Positions 34,346 through 42,815 of a stretch of DNA of 43,910 nt are shown piece by piece. Both the position numbers and the translations under genes were made by a program. Each line of letters opens with the position of its first letter. The first letter of the stretch is position 1. This DNA is from an uncultured Christensenellaceae bacterium (GTDB taxonomy: Bacteria > Bacillota > Clostridia > Christensenellales > Pumilibacteraceae), in assembly GCA_910587445.1 (NCBI GenBank), contig CAJULE010000004.1:68120-112029 (forward strand). Direction: 5' to 3'. The notes under the pieces were generated by a model that ran no database searches, was not told the DNA's origin, and was given only the letters and a program-made list of their open reading frames with translations.

Positions 34346-34379
34346 ACCCATTTCCCACTCTCAAAGGAGAATATACGAT

Positions 34380-36002
34380 ATGTCAAACTTTATCGAAGAC
34401 ATCATAGAAAGCGACCTCAAAAGCGGCAAGCACAAAAAAATAGTCACGCGCTTTCCGCCCGAGCCCAACGGCTGTCTGCACATAGGTCACGCAAAAGCCA
34501 TTTGCCTCGACTATTACGGCACGGCGGTCAAGTACGGCGGCAAGTGCAATCTTCGTTTCGACGATACAAACCCTGTCAAAGAGGACGAGGAATTCGTCGA
34601 GTCCATAATCGACACGGTGAAATGGCTGGGCTGGAAGGGCGATATATACTATGCGTCCGACTATTTCGAGACGATGTACGATTGTGCGGTGAAGCTCATA
34701 AAAAAGGGTAAAGCCTACGTCGACGACATAACTCCCGAACAGATGAAGGAACTTCGGGGAACGCTCACCGAGCCCGGCAAAGAGACGGCAAACCGCAATC
34801 GCCCCATAGAGGAAAGCCTTAAGCTTTTCGAGGACATGAGGGCGGGAAAGGTCGCGGACGGAGCTTTGGTTCTCCGTGCGAAAATAGACATGGCGTCGCC
34901 CAACATAAATATGCGCGATCCGATAATCTACCGCGTAGTGCGCGCCCGTCACCACCGTCAGGGAGACAAGTGGTGCGTCTATCCGATGTATGACTTCGCA
35001 CACCCCTTGGAGGACGCCGTCGAGGGCATAACCCATTCCCTTTGTACGCTCGAATTCGAGGATCACCGCCCGCTTTACGATTGGGTGCTTAAGGAGTGCG
35101 AGTTTGAAAATCCTCCGCGCCAGATCGAGTTTGCCCGTCTCAACATCGAACGTACCATTATGAGCAAACGCTATCTCAAAAAACTCGTCGACGACAAAGT
35201 GGTGGACGGATGGGACGATCCGCGTATGCCTACGCTTGCGGGGCTGAGAAGAAGAGGCTATACGCCGAGCTCCATACGCGAATTTTGCGAGCGCATAGGC
35301 ATTGCCAAAGCCAACAGCACGGTCGAGGCGGGACAGCTCGAAAGCTGCGTGAGGGAAGAACTCAATCTCACGGCAAAACGCGTAATGACCGTACTCGACC
35401 CGCTCGAGCTCGAGATCGTCAACAGGGACGAGGACTATAACGAGCCGTGCCTTATCGAAAATAATCCGTCGGACGAAAACGCGGGGACGCGCACCGTCAT
35501 GCTCGGCAAACGCATATACATCGAAAGGAGCGACTTTGCACTCGATCCTCCTCCGAAGTACCACCGTTTGACGCTCGGCGGCGTGGTCAGGCTCAAAGGC
35601 GCGTATATCGTCCGTTGCACCGACTGCGAGAAGAAGAACGGCGAAGTGATGAAGGTGTACGCCGAAATAATCGAGGATACGAAGTCGGGCGGCGCTTCTC
35701 CCGTAAAGGCAAAGGGCGTCATACATTGGGTGAACAAAACGGATTGCGTGGACGTCGAGGCTCGCCTTTACGACTATCTTTTGAAAGAGGGCGACGAGGA
35801 AAAGGATTTTTCCGAGCGCATGAACCCCGACTCGCTCGTTATTAAAAACGCAAAGGGCGAAAGCTGTCTCAAGGACGCAAAGCCGCTCGAGGCGTTCCAG
35901 TTTATGCGGCAAGGGTACTTTTGCCGCGACTCGAAAAATACGGACAGACTCGTGTTCAACCGCACGGTCGAACTGAAGGATAGTTTCAAGCCCAAGAAAT
36001 AA
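34380..36002 (+). CDS. glnS: Glutaminyl-tRNA synthetase
   Basis: It charges tRNA-Gln directly. The 540-residue length fits bacterial GlnRS. Class I motifs are PEPNGCLHIGHAKA (HIGH) and MSKRYLKKLV (in place of KMSK). The anticodon-binding beta-barrels follow, with GTRTVMLGKRIYIERSDF. Most Firmicutes make Gln-tRNA by the GatCAB route, so a GlnRS is a notable acquisition here, though it occurs in several gut Clostridia and Bacteroidetes. AAAGGAGA precedes the ATG. It lies 34 bases after fhs. Confidence 0.96.
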   Translation: MSNFIEDIIESDLKSGKHKKIVTRFPPEPNGCLHIGHAKAICLDYYGTAVKYGGKCNLRFDDTNPVKEDEEFVESIIDTVKWLGWKGDIYYASDYFETMYDCAVKLIKKGKAYVDDITPEQMKELRGTLTEPGKETANRNRPIEESLKLFEDMRAGKVADGALVLRAKIDMASPNINMRDPIIYRVVRARHHRQGDKWCVYPMYDFAHPLEDAVEGITHSLCTLEFEDHRPLYDWVLKECEFENPPRQIEFARLNIERTIMSKRYLKKLVDDKVVDGWDDPRMPTLAGLRRRGYTPSSIREFCERIGIAKANSTVEAGQLESCVREELNLTAKRVMTVLDPLELEIVNRDEDYNEPCLIENNPSDENAGTRTVMLGKRIYIERSDFALDPPPKYHRLTLGGVVRLKGAYIVRCTDCEKKNGEVMKVYAEIIEDTKSGGASPVKAKGVIHWVNKTDCVDVEARLYDYLLKEGDEEKDFSERMNPDSLVIKNAKGESCLKDAKPLEAFQFMRQGYFCRDSKNTDRLVFNRTVELKDSFKPKK

Positions 36003-36041
36003 AGGCATAATATCGTAAAAGCGTTAAGGAGATTGGTAAAT

Positions 36042-36887
36042 ATGAAAATACTGCTTACGGGCGGGGACGGATTTATCGGCAAAAACTTTGTCGAAAAGTT
36101 CAAAGATAAGTACGAGATTTTCGCGCCGACTCTTGATGAGCTCGACCTTAAAGACATAAGAAAGGTTGCCGCGTACTTCGAGGGCAAAAACTTCGACGCC
36201 GTCGTCCATGCGGCGGAAAACGGCGAAAATACGCTTGTGGAGTTCAAAAACGTGCAGTACGAGTCCGTGCTTCACGGCGTGAAAAAGCTCATAGTCGTAG
36301 GCGACGCAAGCGACATAGATACGGGCGCGCCGCTTGAAAACGCAGACGAAAACGTGTTCGCCGCACGTATGCCGAGGGGCGGAATAGGCGTGGCTCGCCA
36401 CCTAATAACCACGCTTGCCTTAAAAGACAAGATAAGCACGGTTCTGCGCCTGTTCGGCGTTTACGGCAAATATCTTCCCGTAGACAGATCCAAGGTCATG
36501 GAGCTTATGTCTCGGGGAGTGACGGGCAAAAAGACTGCGCTCGTCGAAAGAGACCGCGAGTTCTCCGCGATATGCGTGGACGACGCGTTGAAAGTAATAG
36601 CGGCTTTTATCGACGGCAATGTCGAAAAGGGAGTTTACAACGTCGCTTCGCCGACGCCGCTCAAACTCTCCGCCGTGGCTCGCACGGCGCGCCGACTTGC
36701 CGCCAAGGACGGCAGGGAAGTGACTGTGGAAATACTTTCGGACGAGGAAGCGCCCGTCTTTACCGCAAACGTGGGAAAGCTCGAATCGGCTCTTGTAAAG
36801 CTCCGTTTCACTGCTCATTCGACCGCGCTGAAATCGGTGTACGAACATCTTATGCGCCACAAGAGCGAAGCGCGCCCCAAGAGTTAA
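36042..36887 (+). CDS. NAD-dependent epimerase/dehydratase-like (SDR) protein
   Basis: A 281-residue Rossmann-fold protein. The nucleotide-binding loop TGGDGFIGKNF is at residues 6-16, and DAVVHAAENGE fits the NAD-binding strand 4 region of extended SDRs. The usual catalytic YxxxK is replaced: the matching segment reads GGIGVARHL, with neither Tyr nor Lys. VLRLFGVYGKY and GVYNVASPTPLKL are typical of the epimerase C-terminal half. The ATG at 36042 follows AAGGAG by ten bases; the open frame begins slightly earlier at a TTG. Substrate unknown; it may bind sugar nucleotides without normal catalysis. It stands in the fhs-glnS-alaS run. Confidence 0.75.
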   Translation: MKILLTGGDGFIGKNFVEKFKDKYEIFAPTLDELDLKDIRKVAAYFEGKNFDAVVHAAENGENTLVEFKNVQYESVLHGVKKLIVVGDASDIDTGAPLENADENVFAARMPRGGIGVARHLITTLALKDKISTVLRLFGVYGKYLPVDRSKVMELMSRGVTGKKTALVERDREFSAICVDDALKVIAAFIDGNVEKGVYNVASPTPLKLSAVARTARRLAAKDGREVTVEILSDEEAPVFTANVGKLESALVKLRFTAHSTALKSVYEHLMRHKSEARPKS

Positions 36888-36899
36888 GGAGACTGCCCG

Positions 36900-37538
36900 A
36901 TGGCGAACGTACTATTCGATTTCGACGGCACGCTTTTCGACACCTACGACGGCGTGTCGCGTTGCGTAAATCATGCGCTCGAGGCCATGGGACGTAACAG
37001 GCTGGACGAGAGCGTACTGAGAAGGTTTCTCGGTCCGCCCATACCCATGAGCTTTCGCGAGTATGCCGGTCTCGATGGCGAGGACGTGGAAAGAGCCACG
37101 GCTCTATTCAGGGCGGAATATTCGGAGCGCGGACTTTACGAGAGTCGTCCGTACGACGGTATAAAGGAATTGCTTGCACGGCTCAAAGCGCGCGGCGTTA
37201 CGACGGCGATAGCGTCCTCTAAGCCCCAACAGGCAATAGACACGCTTTTAAAGCGCAACGCAATGGAAGGGCTTTTCGACCGAGTGGTCGGCGTGAGCGG
37301 AGTGCGGCAGTCTCCCGACAAGTCCGACATATTGCTTGCGGCGGCAAGCGAGAAAGATGCGGTAATGGTAGGGGACAGGCTCTACGACATAAACGCGGCA
37401 AAAAGCTGCGGCTTTAAGTCCGTCGGCGTGACGTACGGCTTCGGAAGCGAAGAGGAACTGAAGGCGGCGGGCGCGGACGAAATTGCGAAGGATTGCGAAG
37501 AACTCGAGAGAAAGCTCGAGAAACTGTTAAGGAGATAA
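36900..37538 (+). CDS. HAD-superfamily hydrolase, phosphoglycolate phosphatase-like
   Basis: A 212-residue phosphatase with the motifs of the HAD family: motif I FDFDGTLFDT (nucleophile D7, D9), a helical cap, motif II in AIASSKPQ, the lysine near SPDKSD, and motif IV MVGDRLYDINAAKSCG. It is closest in style to Gph/PgpH-type phosphatases; the substrate is unknown. AAGGAG lies eight bases before the ATG. It lies 12 bases after the SDR gene and 2 bases before alaS, whose Shine-Dalgarno lies in this gene's last codons. Confidence 0.88.
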   Translation: MANVLFDFDGTLFDTYDGVSRCVNHALEAMGRNRLDESVLRRFLGPPIPMSFREYAGLDGEDVERATALFRAEYSERGLYESRPYDGIKELLARLKARGVTTAIASSKPQQAIDTLLKRNAMEGLFDRVVGVSGVRQSPDKSDILLAAASEKDAVMVGDRLYDINAAKSCGFKSVGVTYGFGSEEELKAAGADEIAKDCEELERKLEKLLRR

Positions 37539-37540
37539 AC

Positions 37541-39343
37541 ATGAAAAAAATCACGGCAAAAAGCCTAAGAAAAATGTGGTTCGACTTCTTTGAGGCAAAG
37601 GGTCACGCCGTTATAAGCTCGGCTTCTTTGATACCCGAAAACGACCCCACGGTGCTGTTCACTACGGCGGGAATGCACCCTTTGGTGCCCTATCTTTTGG
37701 GTGAGCCGCACCCTGCCGGCAAACGCCTTTGCGACTGCCAGAAGTGCGTCAGAACGGGCGATATAGACGAGGTGGGCGACGCGGGACATTGTACGTTTTT
37801 CGAAATGCTCGGCAATTGGAGCCTCGGGGATTATTTCAAGGACGAAATGGTAAAGTGGAGCTACGAATTTCTCACAAGCCCCGACTATCTCGGCATACCG
37901 AAGGAAAAGCTTGCCGTGACGGTGTTCGAGGGGGACGAGGATTGCCCGCGCGACGAAAAGACGGCAAGCCTTTGGAAGGAGTGCGGCATTAAGCCCGAAA
38001 ACGTGTTCTATCTTCCCAAAAAGCACAATTGGTGGGGACCTGCCGGTCTTACGGGTCCGTGCGGTAGCGACACCGAAATGTTTGTCGATACGGGGAAAGA
38101 GAAGTGCGGCGAAAACTGCTCTCCCGCCTGCGACTGCGGAAAATATCTCGAGATCTGGAATGACGTTTTCATGGAATTCAACAAGACGGCGGACGGCAAA
38201 TACGAGCCGCTTTCTCGGCGCAACGTCGATACGGGCATGGGGCTCGAGCGCGTGTTAAAGACCCTTCAGGGCAAGAGCTCGGTTTACGAGACAGACGTAT
38301 TCGCCCCGATTATTTCGCGTATAGAAAAGCTTTCGGGCAAGAAATACGGCGAGTCGGAAGAGACGACGCGGCGGGTGCGCATTATCGCCGATCACGTCCG
38401 CACGTCTACTTTCATTCTCGGCGACGAGCGCGGCGTCACTCCGTCGAACGTCGATCAGGGCTATGTCCTGCGCAGACTCTTAAGGCGCGCGGTGCGCTTT
38501 GCCGGCAGTCTCGGCATGGACGGAAAAGCCCTTGTCGGCATATCCGAGGCGGTAGTCGAGAATTACCGCGAAGCATATCCGGAGCTTTACGCGAACAAGG
38601 ATAAGATATATGCGGAGATAAACGCCGAAGTCGAGCGCTTTGAAAAGACGCTCGCAAGCGGCATAAAGGAGTTCGAAAAGCTCGCGCACTACATCACAAA
38701 CGGCGTAGTCTCGGGTAAAGCCGCGTTTAAGCTTTACGATACCTACGGCTTCCCCATAGAAATGACGGTCGAACTTGCCAAGGAACACGGACTTAAAGTC
38801 AACGTCGAGGACTTCGAAAAGGCGTTCGAGGAGCACAGGGCGAAGAGCCATGCGGGAGCCGAACAGAAGTTCAAGGGCGGACTTGCCGACAACACCGACG
38901 CCGTTGCGCGCCTTCATACCGCCACTCACCTCATGCACCGCGCGCTCAAGACGGTTTTGAGCGACGAGAACGTCAATCAGAAGGGCAGCAACATAACGGC
39001 GGAGCGTCTCAGGTTCGATTTTTCGTTCGGACGCGCAATGACGCCCGAGGAAATAGCCGAGGTCGAAAAGAAGGTCAACGAGGCAATTGAAGCCGACGTC
39101 GAAATAACTTGCGAGGAAATGACGGTAGACGAGGCGAAGAAGAAAGGCGCGGTCGGACTTTTCGCGTCGAAGTACGGCGAGAAAGTCAAGGTCTATACCA
39201 TGGGTAAATACTCGTGCGAGATCTGCGGCGGTCCTCATGCCGGCAGAACGGGCGAGCTCGGTCACTTCAGGATTTTGAAGGAGCAGTCCTCGTCTGCGGG
39301 GGTGCGGCGCATAAAAGCCATCCTCACTTCCGACGGCGTATAA
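37541..39343 (+). CDS. alaS: Compact alanyl-tRNA synthetase (no C-terminal domain)
   Basis: It charges tRNA-Ala. Only 600 residues, against about 870-880 for usual bacterial AlaRS. Present: the class II catalytic core (LFTTAGMHPLVPYLLGEPHP, GHCTFFEMLGNWSLGDYFK), the tRNA-recognition region, and the editing domain with H459, H463, C562 and H566 (HTATHLMH, CGGPH). Absent: the coiled coil, DHHA1 and C-Ala part; the protein stops right after GVRRIKAIL. The sequence resembles short AlaRS known from candidate-phyla bacteria and some Clostridia, so this is a natural form and not a broken gene. The frame opens upstream, but the ATG at 37541 follows AAGGAGATAAAC. The last codons GACGGCG form the left arm of repeat copy D. 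Confidence 0.9.
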   Translation: MKKITAKSLRKMWFDFFEAKGHAVISSASLIPENDPTVLFTTAGMHPLVPYLLGEPHPAGKRLCDCQKCVRTGDIDEVGDAGHCTFFEMLGNWSLGDYFKDEMVKWSYEFLTSPDYLGIPKEKLAVTVFEGDEDCPRDEKTASLWKECGIKPENVFYLPKKHNWWGPAGLTGPCGSDTEMFVDTGKEKCGENCSPACDCGKYLEIWNDVFMEFNKTADGKYEPLSRRNVDTGMGLERVLKTLQGKSSVYETDVFAPIISRIEKLSGKKYGESEETTRRVRIIADHVRTSTFILGDERGVTPSNVDQGYVLRRLLRRAVRFAGSLGMDGKALVGISEAVVENYREAYPELYANKDKIYAEINAEVERFEKTLASGIKEFEKLAHYITNGVVSGKAAFKLYDTYGFPIEMTVELAKEHGLKVNVEDFEKAFEEHRAKSHAGAEQKFKGGLADNTDAVARLHTATHLMHRALKTVLSDENVNQKGSNITAERLRFDFSFGRAMTPEEIAEVEKKVNEAIEADVEITCEEMTVDEAKKKGAVGLFASKYGEKVKVYTMGKYSCEICGGPHAGRTGELGHFRILKEQSSSAGVRRIKAILTSDGV

Positions 39344-39454
39344 ACTTCACGAATACGGACTGCGTTCGGTTTGCCGCTTGGGCGCAGTACGGTTAAGTAC
39401 AGCAACCCAAGCGGCGCGCCGACAGCTGTCCGTCTCGCTCGTTTCTTCGCCGTC
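39332..39454. repeat. Hairpin repeat R1, copy D (after alaS)
   Basis: The outer arms GACGGCG (39332-39338, last codons of alaS) and CGCCGTC (39448-39454) pair. The inner stem GCCGCTTGGG (39373-39382)/CCCAAGCGGC (39406-39415) encloses the apex CAGTAC...GTACAG. It shares AGTACAGCAACCC-type sequence with the copy after upp. Confidence 0.85.
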
Positions 39455-39576
39455 TCAAGTTGCGTTACCTGTTGCCCGTCTTGCTCGCATCTAATCCCTC
39501 GGGTGTTTATTATTGTCCGTCCGCCGTCTCGAATTGCGTTACCTGTTGCCCGTCTTGCTCGCATCTAATCCCTCGG
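39448..39576. repeat. 55-bp direct duplication of the R1 right end
   Basis: The segment CGCCGTCTC...CCCTCGG occurs at 39448-39502 and again at 39522-39576, with two mismatches near its start. It includes the R1 right-end sequence GTCTTGCTCGCATCTAA, so each unit offers a complementary arm for the alaS end. No gene is seen in 39344-39784. Confidence 0.85.
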
Positions 39577-39621
39577 ACGTCCGCTGTTTAGTTGCTCGTT
39601 TTTCCGCCGCCTCTTTCAGTA

Positions 39622-39720
39622 TCATTCCGAGTGCTTTCTTCTTTGTCATTCCGAGCGCTTTCTTCTTTGTCATTTCGAGCGCTTTCTTCTTTGTCATTTC
39701 GAGCGCAGTCGAGAAATCTA
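39622..39720. repeat. 24-bp tandem repeat ending in a GAGCGCAGTCGAG unit
   Basis: Three 24-bp units (39622-39645, 39646-39669, 39670-39693) of TCATTCCGAGCGCTTTCTTC plus TTTG, with one to three changes, are followed by a unit that continues into TCATTTCGAGCGCAGTCGAG (39694-39720), the dispersed repeat seen elsewhere. The tandem seems to have grown from the left half of that repeat. Confidence 0.85.
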
Positions 39721-39784
39721 AACCTATAAAAAGGCGACGAATGAGTGGACTCTTTTTCATAAGCAACACCAAAGGAGAAAATGT

Positions 39785-41086
39785 ATGATTTGGCTTTTGA
39801 CAATCCCTGCGGCAATAGTACTCGCGGTAATAATTCTTGCAATCGTCTATGCCGCCGCCCTAAACAAAAAGACCAATCCCGACCGCCCCGAAAAAATCGA
39901 GACGGCAAACGGCTATGTCACGGCTTGCGGCGAAAATCTCTACGACGGAGAGGGAAAGCTCATGCGCTTTAGGGGCGTGAACTTCGGAAATTGGTTTGTT
40001 CCCGAGCCGTGGATGGCGGTCATGGGAGTGGGCGAGTTCGAGACGGGGCATTACACATTCAGGCGCGGCACGGCGGCAATGAAGGCGAATCCGCTGCTTA
40101 CGGACGATCGGATAGAAGAGCTGTACCACCTCTATATGCAGAACTACATAGGCGACGAGGACTTCGAAACGGTCAAACGTCTCGGACTCGACACGGTGCG
40201 TATTCCGTTCACATACATGAATCTGTTAAACGCCGACGGGTCGTGGAGAGAGGACGCGTTTAGGTATCTCGACTTTGCAGTGAACTCATGCGAAAAGTAC
40301 GGACTTTATGCCATACTCGATTTGCACGGCGCAGTCGGATCGCAGAATATGGACAATCACTCGGGCGACGACAATCACTTCGAGCTCTACGGAAACCGCG
40401 CGAATATGGATAAAACCGTCGAAATTTGGCGAAAGGTGGCGGAAAGGTACAGGGACAATAAGACTGTCGCCGCCTACGATTTGATAAACGAGACGAGAAG
40501 AAAACCGCATAGGTTCACGGGCAGAAAGCAGTTCGATTTTTATGACGAGCTTTACCGGGCTATTCGCGAGATCGACCCTTTTCACATGATACTTATGGAG
40601 TGCTTCACCTTCCCGACGCACGGCGTGAAGGAGACCGTTTACGGTTGGGAAAACGTCTGCTACGAGTACCATATCTACAATCTCACTCCGTTTTCTCAAA
40701 AGACCTGCCTCGGATTTTATAAGGCGCTCCACAACCTGAAAGGCTATAAGGTGCCCGTCTATATCGGAGAGTGGAACGCCTATATGAATAACGCCGATTG
40801 GCAGACTACCGTGGAGTATTTCGACAAGCTCGGCTGGTCGTACACGTCCTGGACTTTTAAGACGAACGGCTATCTCTACAACCGCGGAATCTATAAAAAC
40901 CGCAACAGCTGGGGACTATACGAACTCGATATTCCGCCCGTAGATCTGTCGAGCGCGAGTTTTGAGGAGATTGCCGCCGTCTATAAAAGTATCGGCACGC
41001 AAAACGCGGCAAAGACCCATGTTTACGAGTTCTATAGGGAGCTTAACGAGAGAAGGCTCGCAAACGGGGCGGAAACGAATAAATAG
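39785..41086 (+). CDS. Membrane-anchored glycoside hydrolase family 5 enzyme
   Basis: A 433-residue enzyme with an uncleaved N-terminal membrane helix (about 2-25) and an outer TIM-barrel domain. GH5-type features: MRFRGVNFGNWFVPEPW, LDTVRIPFTYMNL, ILDLHGAVGSQN, general acid E236 in YDLINETRRK, H296 in CYEYHIYNL, and nucleophile E329 in VYIGEWNA. Sequence style fits exo-glucanase/endoglucanase-like GH5 subfamilies; the substrate (beta-glucan or other) is uncertain. AAAGGAG precedes the ATG at 39785, and an ATG four bases earlier is in another frame. Single gene with no obvious promoter; a terminator follows. Confidence 0.88.
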   Translation: MIWLLTIPAAIVLAVIILAIVYAAALNKKTNPDRPEKIETANGYVTACGENLYDGEGKLMRFRGVNFGNWFVPEPWMAVMGVGEFETGHYTFRRGTAAMKANPLLTDDRIEELYHLYMQNYIGDEDFETVKRLGLDTVRIPFTYMNLLNADGSWREDAFRYLDFAVNSCEKYGLYAILDLHGAVGSQNMDNHSGDDNHFELYGNRANMDKTVEIWRKVAERYRDNKTVAAYDLINETRRKPHRFTGRKQFDFYDELYRAIREIDPFHMILMECFTFPTHGVKETVYGWENVCYEYHIYNLTPFSQKTCLGFYKALHNLKGYKVPVYIGEWNAYMNNADWQTTVEYFDKLGWSYTSWTFKTNGYLYNRGIYKNRNSWGLYELDIPPVDLSSASFEEIAAVYKSIGTQNAAKTHVYEFYRELNERRLANGAETNK

Positions 41087-41097
41087 CGAATATTATC

Positions 41098-41131
41098 AAA
41101 AGCCCGTTCTTTGAAATAAGCGCGGGTTTTT
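41098..41131 (+). terminator. Terminator after the GH5 gene
   Basis: AAAAGCCCG (41098-41106) pairs, with one wobble, to CGGGTTTTT (41123-41131). Confidence 0.65.
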
Positions 41132-41162
41132 CAATGTCTTTTTAATATGTTTGTCCAAACAT

Positions 41163-41191
41163 TTGACATTTTTCGCGCGGACGCGTATAAT
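41163..41191 (+). promoter_or_regulatory. Promoter of uraA-upp
   Basis: TTGACA (41163-41168), 17 bases, TATAAT (41186-41191), a full consensus. It lies inside the longest possible uraA reading frame, which rules out the upstream starts. Confidence 0.85.
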
Positions 41192-41243
41192 GAAAAAAAT
41201 CTGGGACAAGCACTGTTCCGAGAAGAAAGGAGACCATAAGAAT

Positions 41244-42797
41244 ATGAAAATGATTTACGGCGTTCACGACAGACCAAAGACGGGACGGCTGCTTTTGTTT
41301 GCCCTTCAGCAGCTCCTCGCCATACTTGCGGCGACGATAGCCGTGCCGATGATAATAAACAGCGGCAATCCGGGCGCAAATATGTCTACGTCGGCGGCGC
41401 TGTTCGGCGCGGGCGTGGGAACCATCGTTTACCTGCTGTTCACGAAATTCAAAAGCCCTGTCTTTCTCGGAAGCTCGTTTGCCTTTCTCGGCAGTATGGG
41501 CGCGGCGTTTGCGGGCGGCGTGTCGATGTCGCTCGGCTACCTCGGGCTACTTATAGGCGCGGGCTTTGCGGGTCTCGTGTATGTGCTCATCGCGCTCATA
41601 GTTAAATTCGCGGGAGTCAAATGGATAGATAAAGTTATGCCCGCCGTGGTGGTAGGACCGACCGTTGCGATAATCGGTCTGTCGCTCGCGGGAAATGCGA
41701 TAGGCGACCTCATGAAGGGAAGCGTCACCGTCCCCGTCACGGAGTATGTCTTGGAAATGATAGAGGGCGTTCCGACCATAGTGGAGCAGGTAGGGCAGCA
41801 AATGCTTTGCAGTCCGTATCTCGCGCTTTTATGCGGTCTCGTCACTCTCGGCGTCACGATAGTGTGCTCCGTGTACGGCAAAAAACTCATGAAGATGATC
41901 CCGTTCATAATCGGCATAGTTTCGGGTTACGCGCTTGCCGCGATCTTTACGGGCATAGGTTATGCCGCAGACGTCGACGCGCTCAAGATAATAAACTTCG
42001 AGCTTTTCAAAAGTATGCAGTGGTATCCCGACTTTGCGTTCCTAAAGCTCTTCGGCGAGTATACCCCTCCGACGGGCGGCACGATAGGCTCGTACATCGG
42101 CACGATCGCCGTTGCGTACATACCCGTTGCGTTCGTCGTGTTTGCCGAACACCTTGCCGACCACAAGAATATTTCCTCTATTATAGAGACCGATCTTCTG
42201 AAAGACCCGGGACTCAGCCGCACTCTTCTCGGCGACGGCGTGGGCTCGGTTGCGGGCGCGCTGTTCGGCGGCTGCCCGAATACGACTTACGGCGAGAGCG
42301 TAGGCTGCGTCGCCATATCCCGCAACGCTTCCGTTGCGACCATACTTGTGACGGCTTTCATGGCAATAGCCGCTTCGTTCATAGCTCCGTTCGTTACCTT
42401 CCTTGCGACCATACCTTCCTGCGTCATGGGCGGCGTGTGCATAGCTCTTTACGGATTCATAGCCGTTTCGGGTCTGAAGATGATACAAAAAGTAGATCTC
42501 GGCGACAACAGAAATCTGTTCACGGTCTCCGTCATTCTGATAGCGGGCGTAGGCGGCATGGTGCTTAAGTTCGGACAGGTGACGATAACCTCCGTTGCCT
42601 GCGCGCTCATTCTCGGCATACTCGTCAATCTTCTCGTAAACATCAAAAAGCCCGCGGCGTCGGCGGAAGGCGTGGACGGGAGCGCGTCTAAGGAGAGCGA
42701 AGAAGCAAAAGTTCCCGAAGCAAAGACGGACGAAGAAAGCGAGCCTTTGGACGAGGTGGCGGCGACTGTCGATGCACGGGACGAAAACGATAAATAG
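41244..42797 (+). CDS. uraA: Uracil permease (NCS2 family)
   Basis: A proton-coupled uracil importer of about 517 residues with the UraA fold. Family sequences include LFALQQLLAILAATIAVPMI, VVVGPTVAIIGLSLAGNAIG, the substrate-site motif VFAEHLADHKNISSI and GALFGGCPNTTYGESVGCVA. The C-terminus carries an extra acidic tail of about 50 residues (ESEEAKVPEAKTDEESEPLD) not usual for the family. The ATG at 41244 is chosen because AAAGGAGA lies about 11 bases before it and because the promoter at 41163-41191 excludes earlier starts. It lies 18 bases before upp. Confidence 0.93.
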   Translation: MKMIYGVHDRPKTGRLLLFALQQLLAILAATIAVPMIINSGNPGANMSTSAALFGAGVGTIVYLLFTKFKSPVFLGSSFAFLGSMGAAFAGGVSMSLGYLGLLIGAGFAGLVYVLIALIVKFAGVKWIDKVMPAVVVGPTVAIIGLSLAGNAIGDLMKGSVTVPVTEYVLEMIEGVPTIVEQVGQQMLCSPYLALLCGLVTLGVTIVCSVYGKKLMKMIPFIIGIVSGYALAAIFTGIGYAADVDALKIINFELFKSMQWYPDFAFLKLFGEYTPPTGGTIGSYIGTIAVAYIPVAFVVFAEHLADHKNISSIIETDLLKDPGLSRTLLGDGVGSVAGALFGGCPNTTYGESVGCVAISRNASVATILVTAFMAIAASFIAPFVTFLATIPSCVMGGVCIALYGFIAVSGLKMIQKVDLGDNRNLFTVSVILIAGVGGMVLKFGQVTITSVACALILGILVNLLVNIKKPAASAEGVDGSASKESEEAKVPEAKTDEESEPLDEVAATVDARDENDK

Positions 42798-42815
42798 AAA
42801 AGGGAGACAAACAAG

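Noticed and set aside
32711..34351. Minus-strand frame of 546 codons opposite fhs
   Set aside because: It mirrors fhs almost exactly and lacks start signals; the fhs sequence is unmistakable.
39448..39720. CRISPR array in the repeats after alaS
   Set aside because: The repeats are a two-copy 55-bp duplication and a directly abutting 24-bp tandem. There are no unique spacers of constant length and no cas genes.
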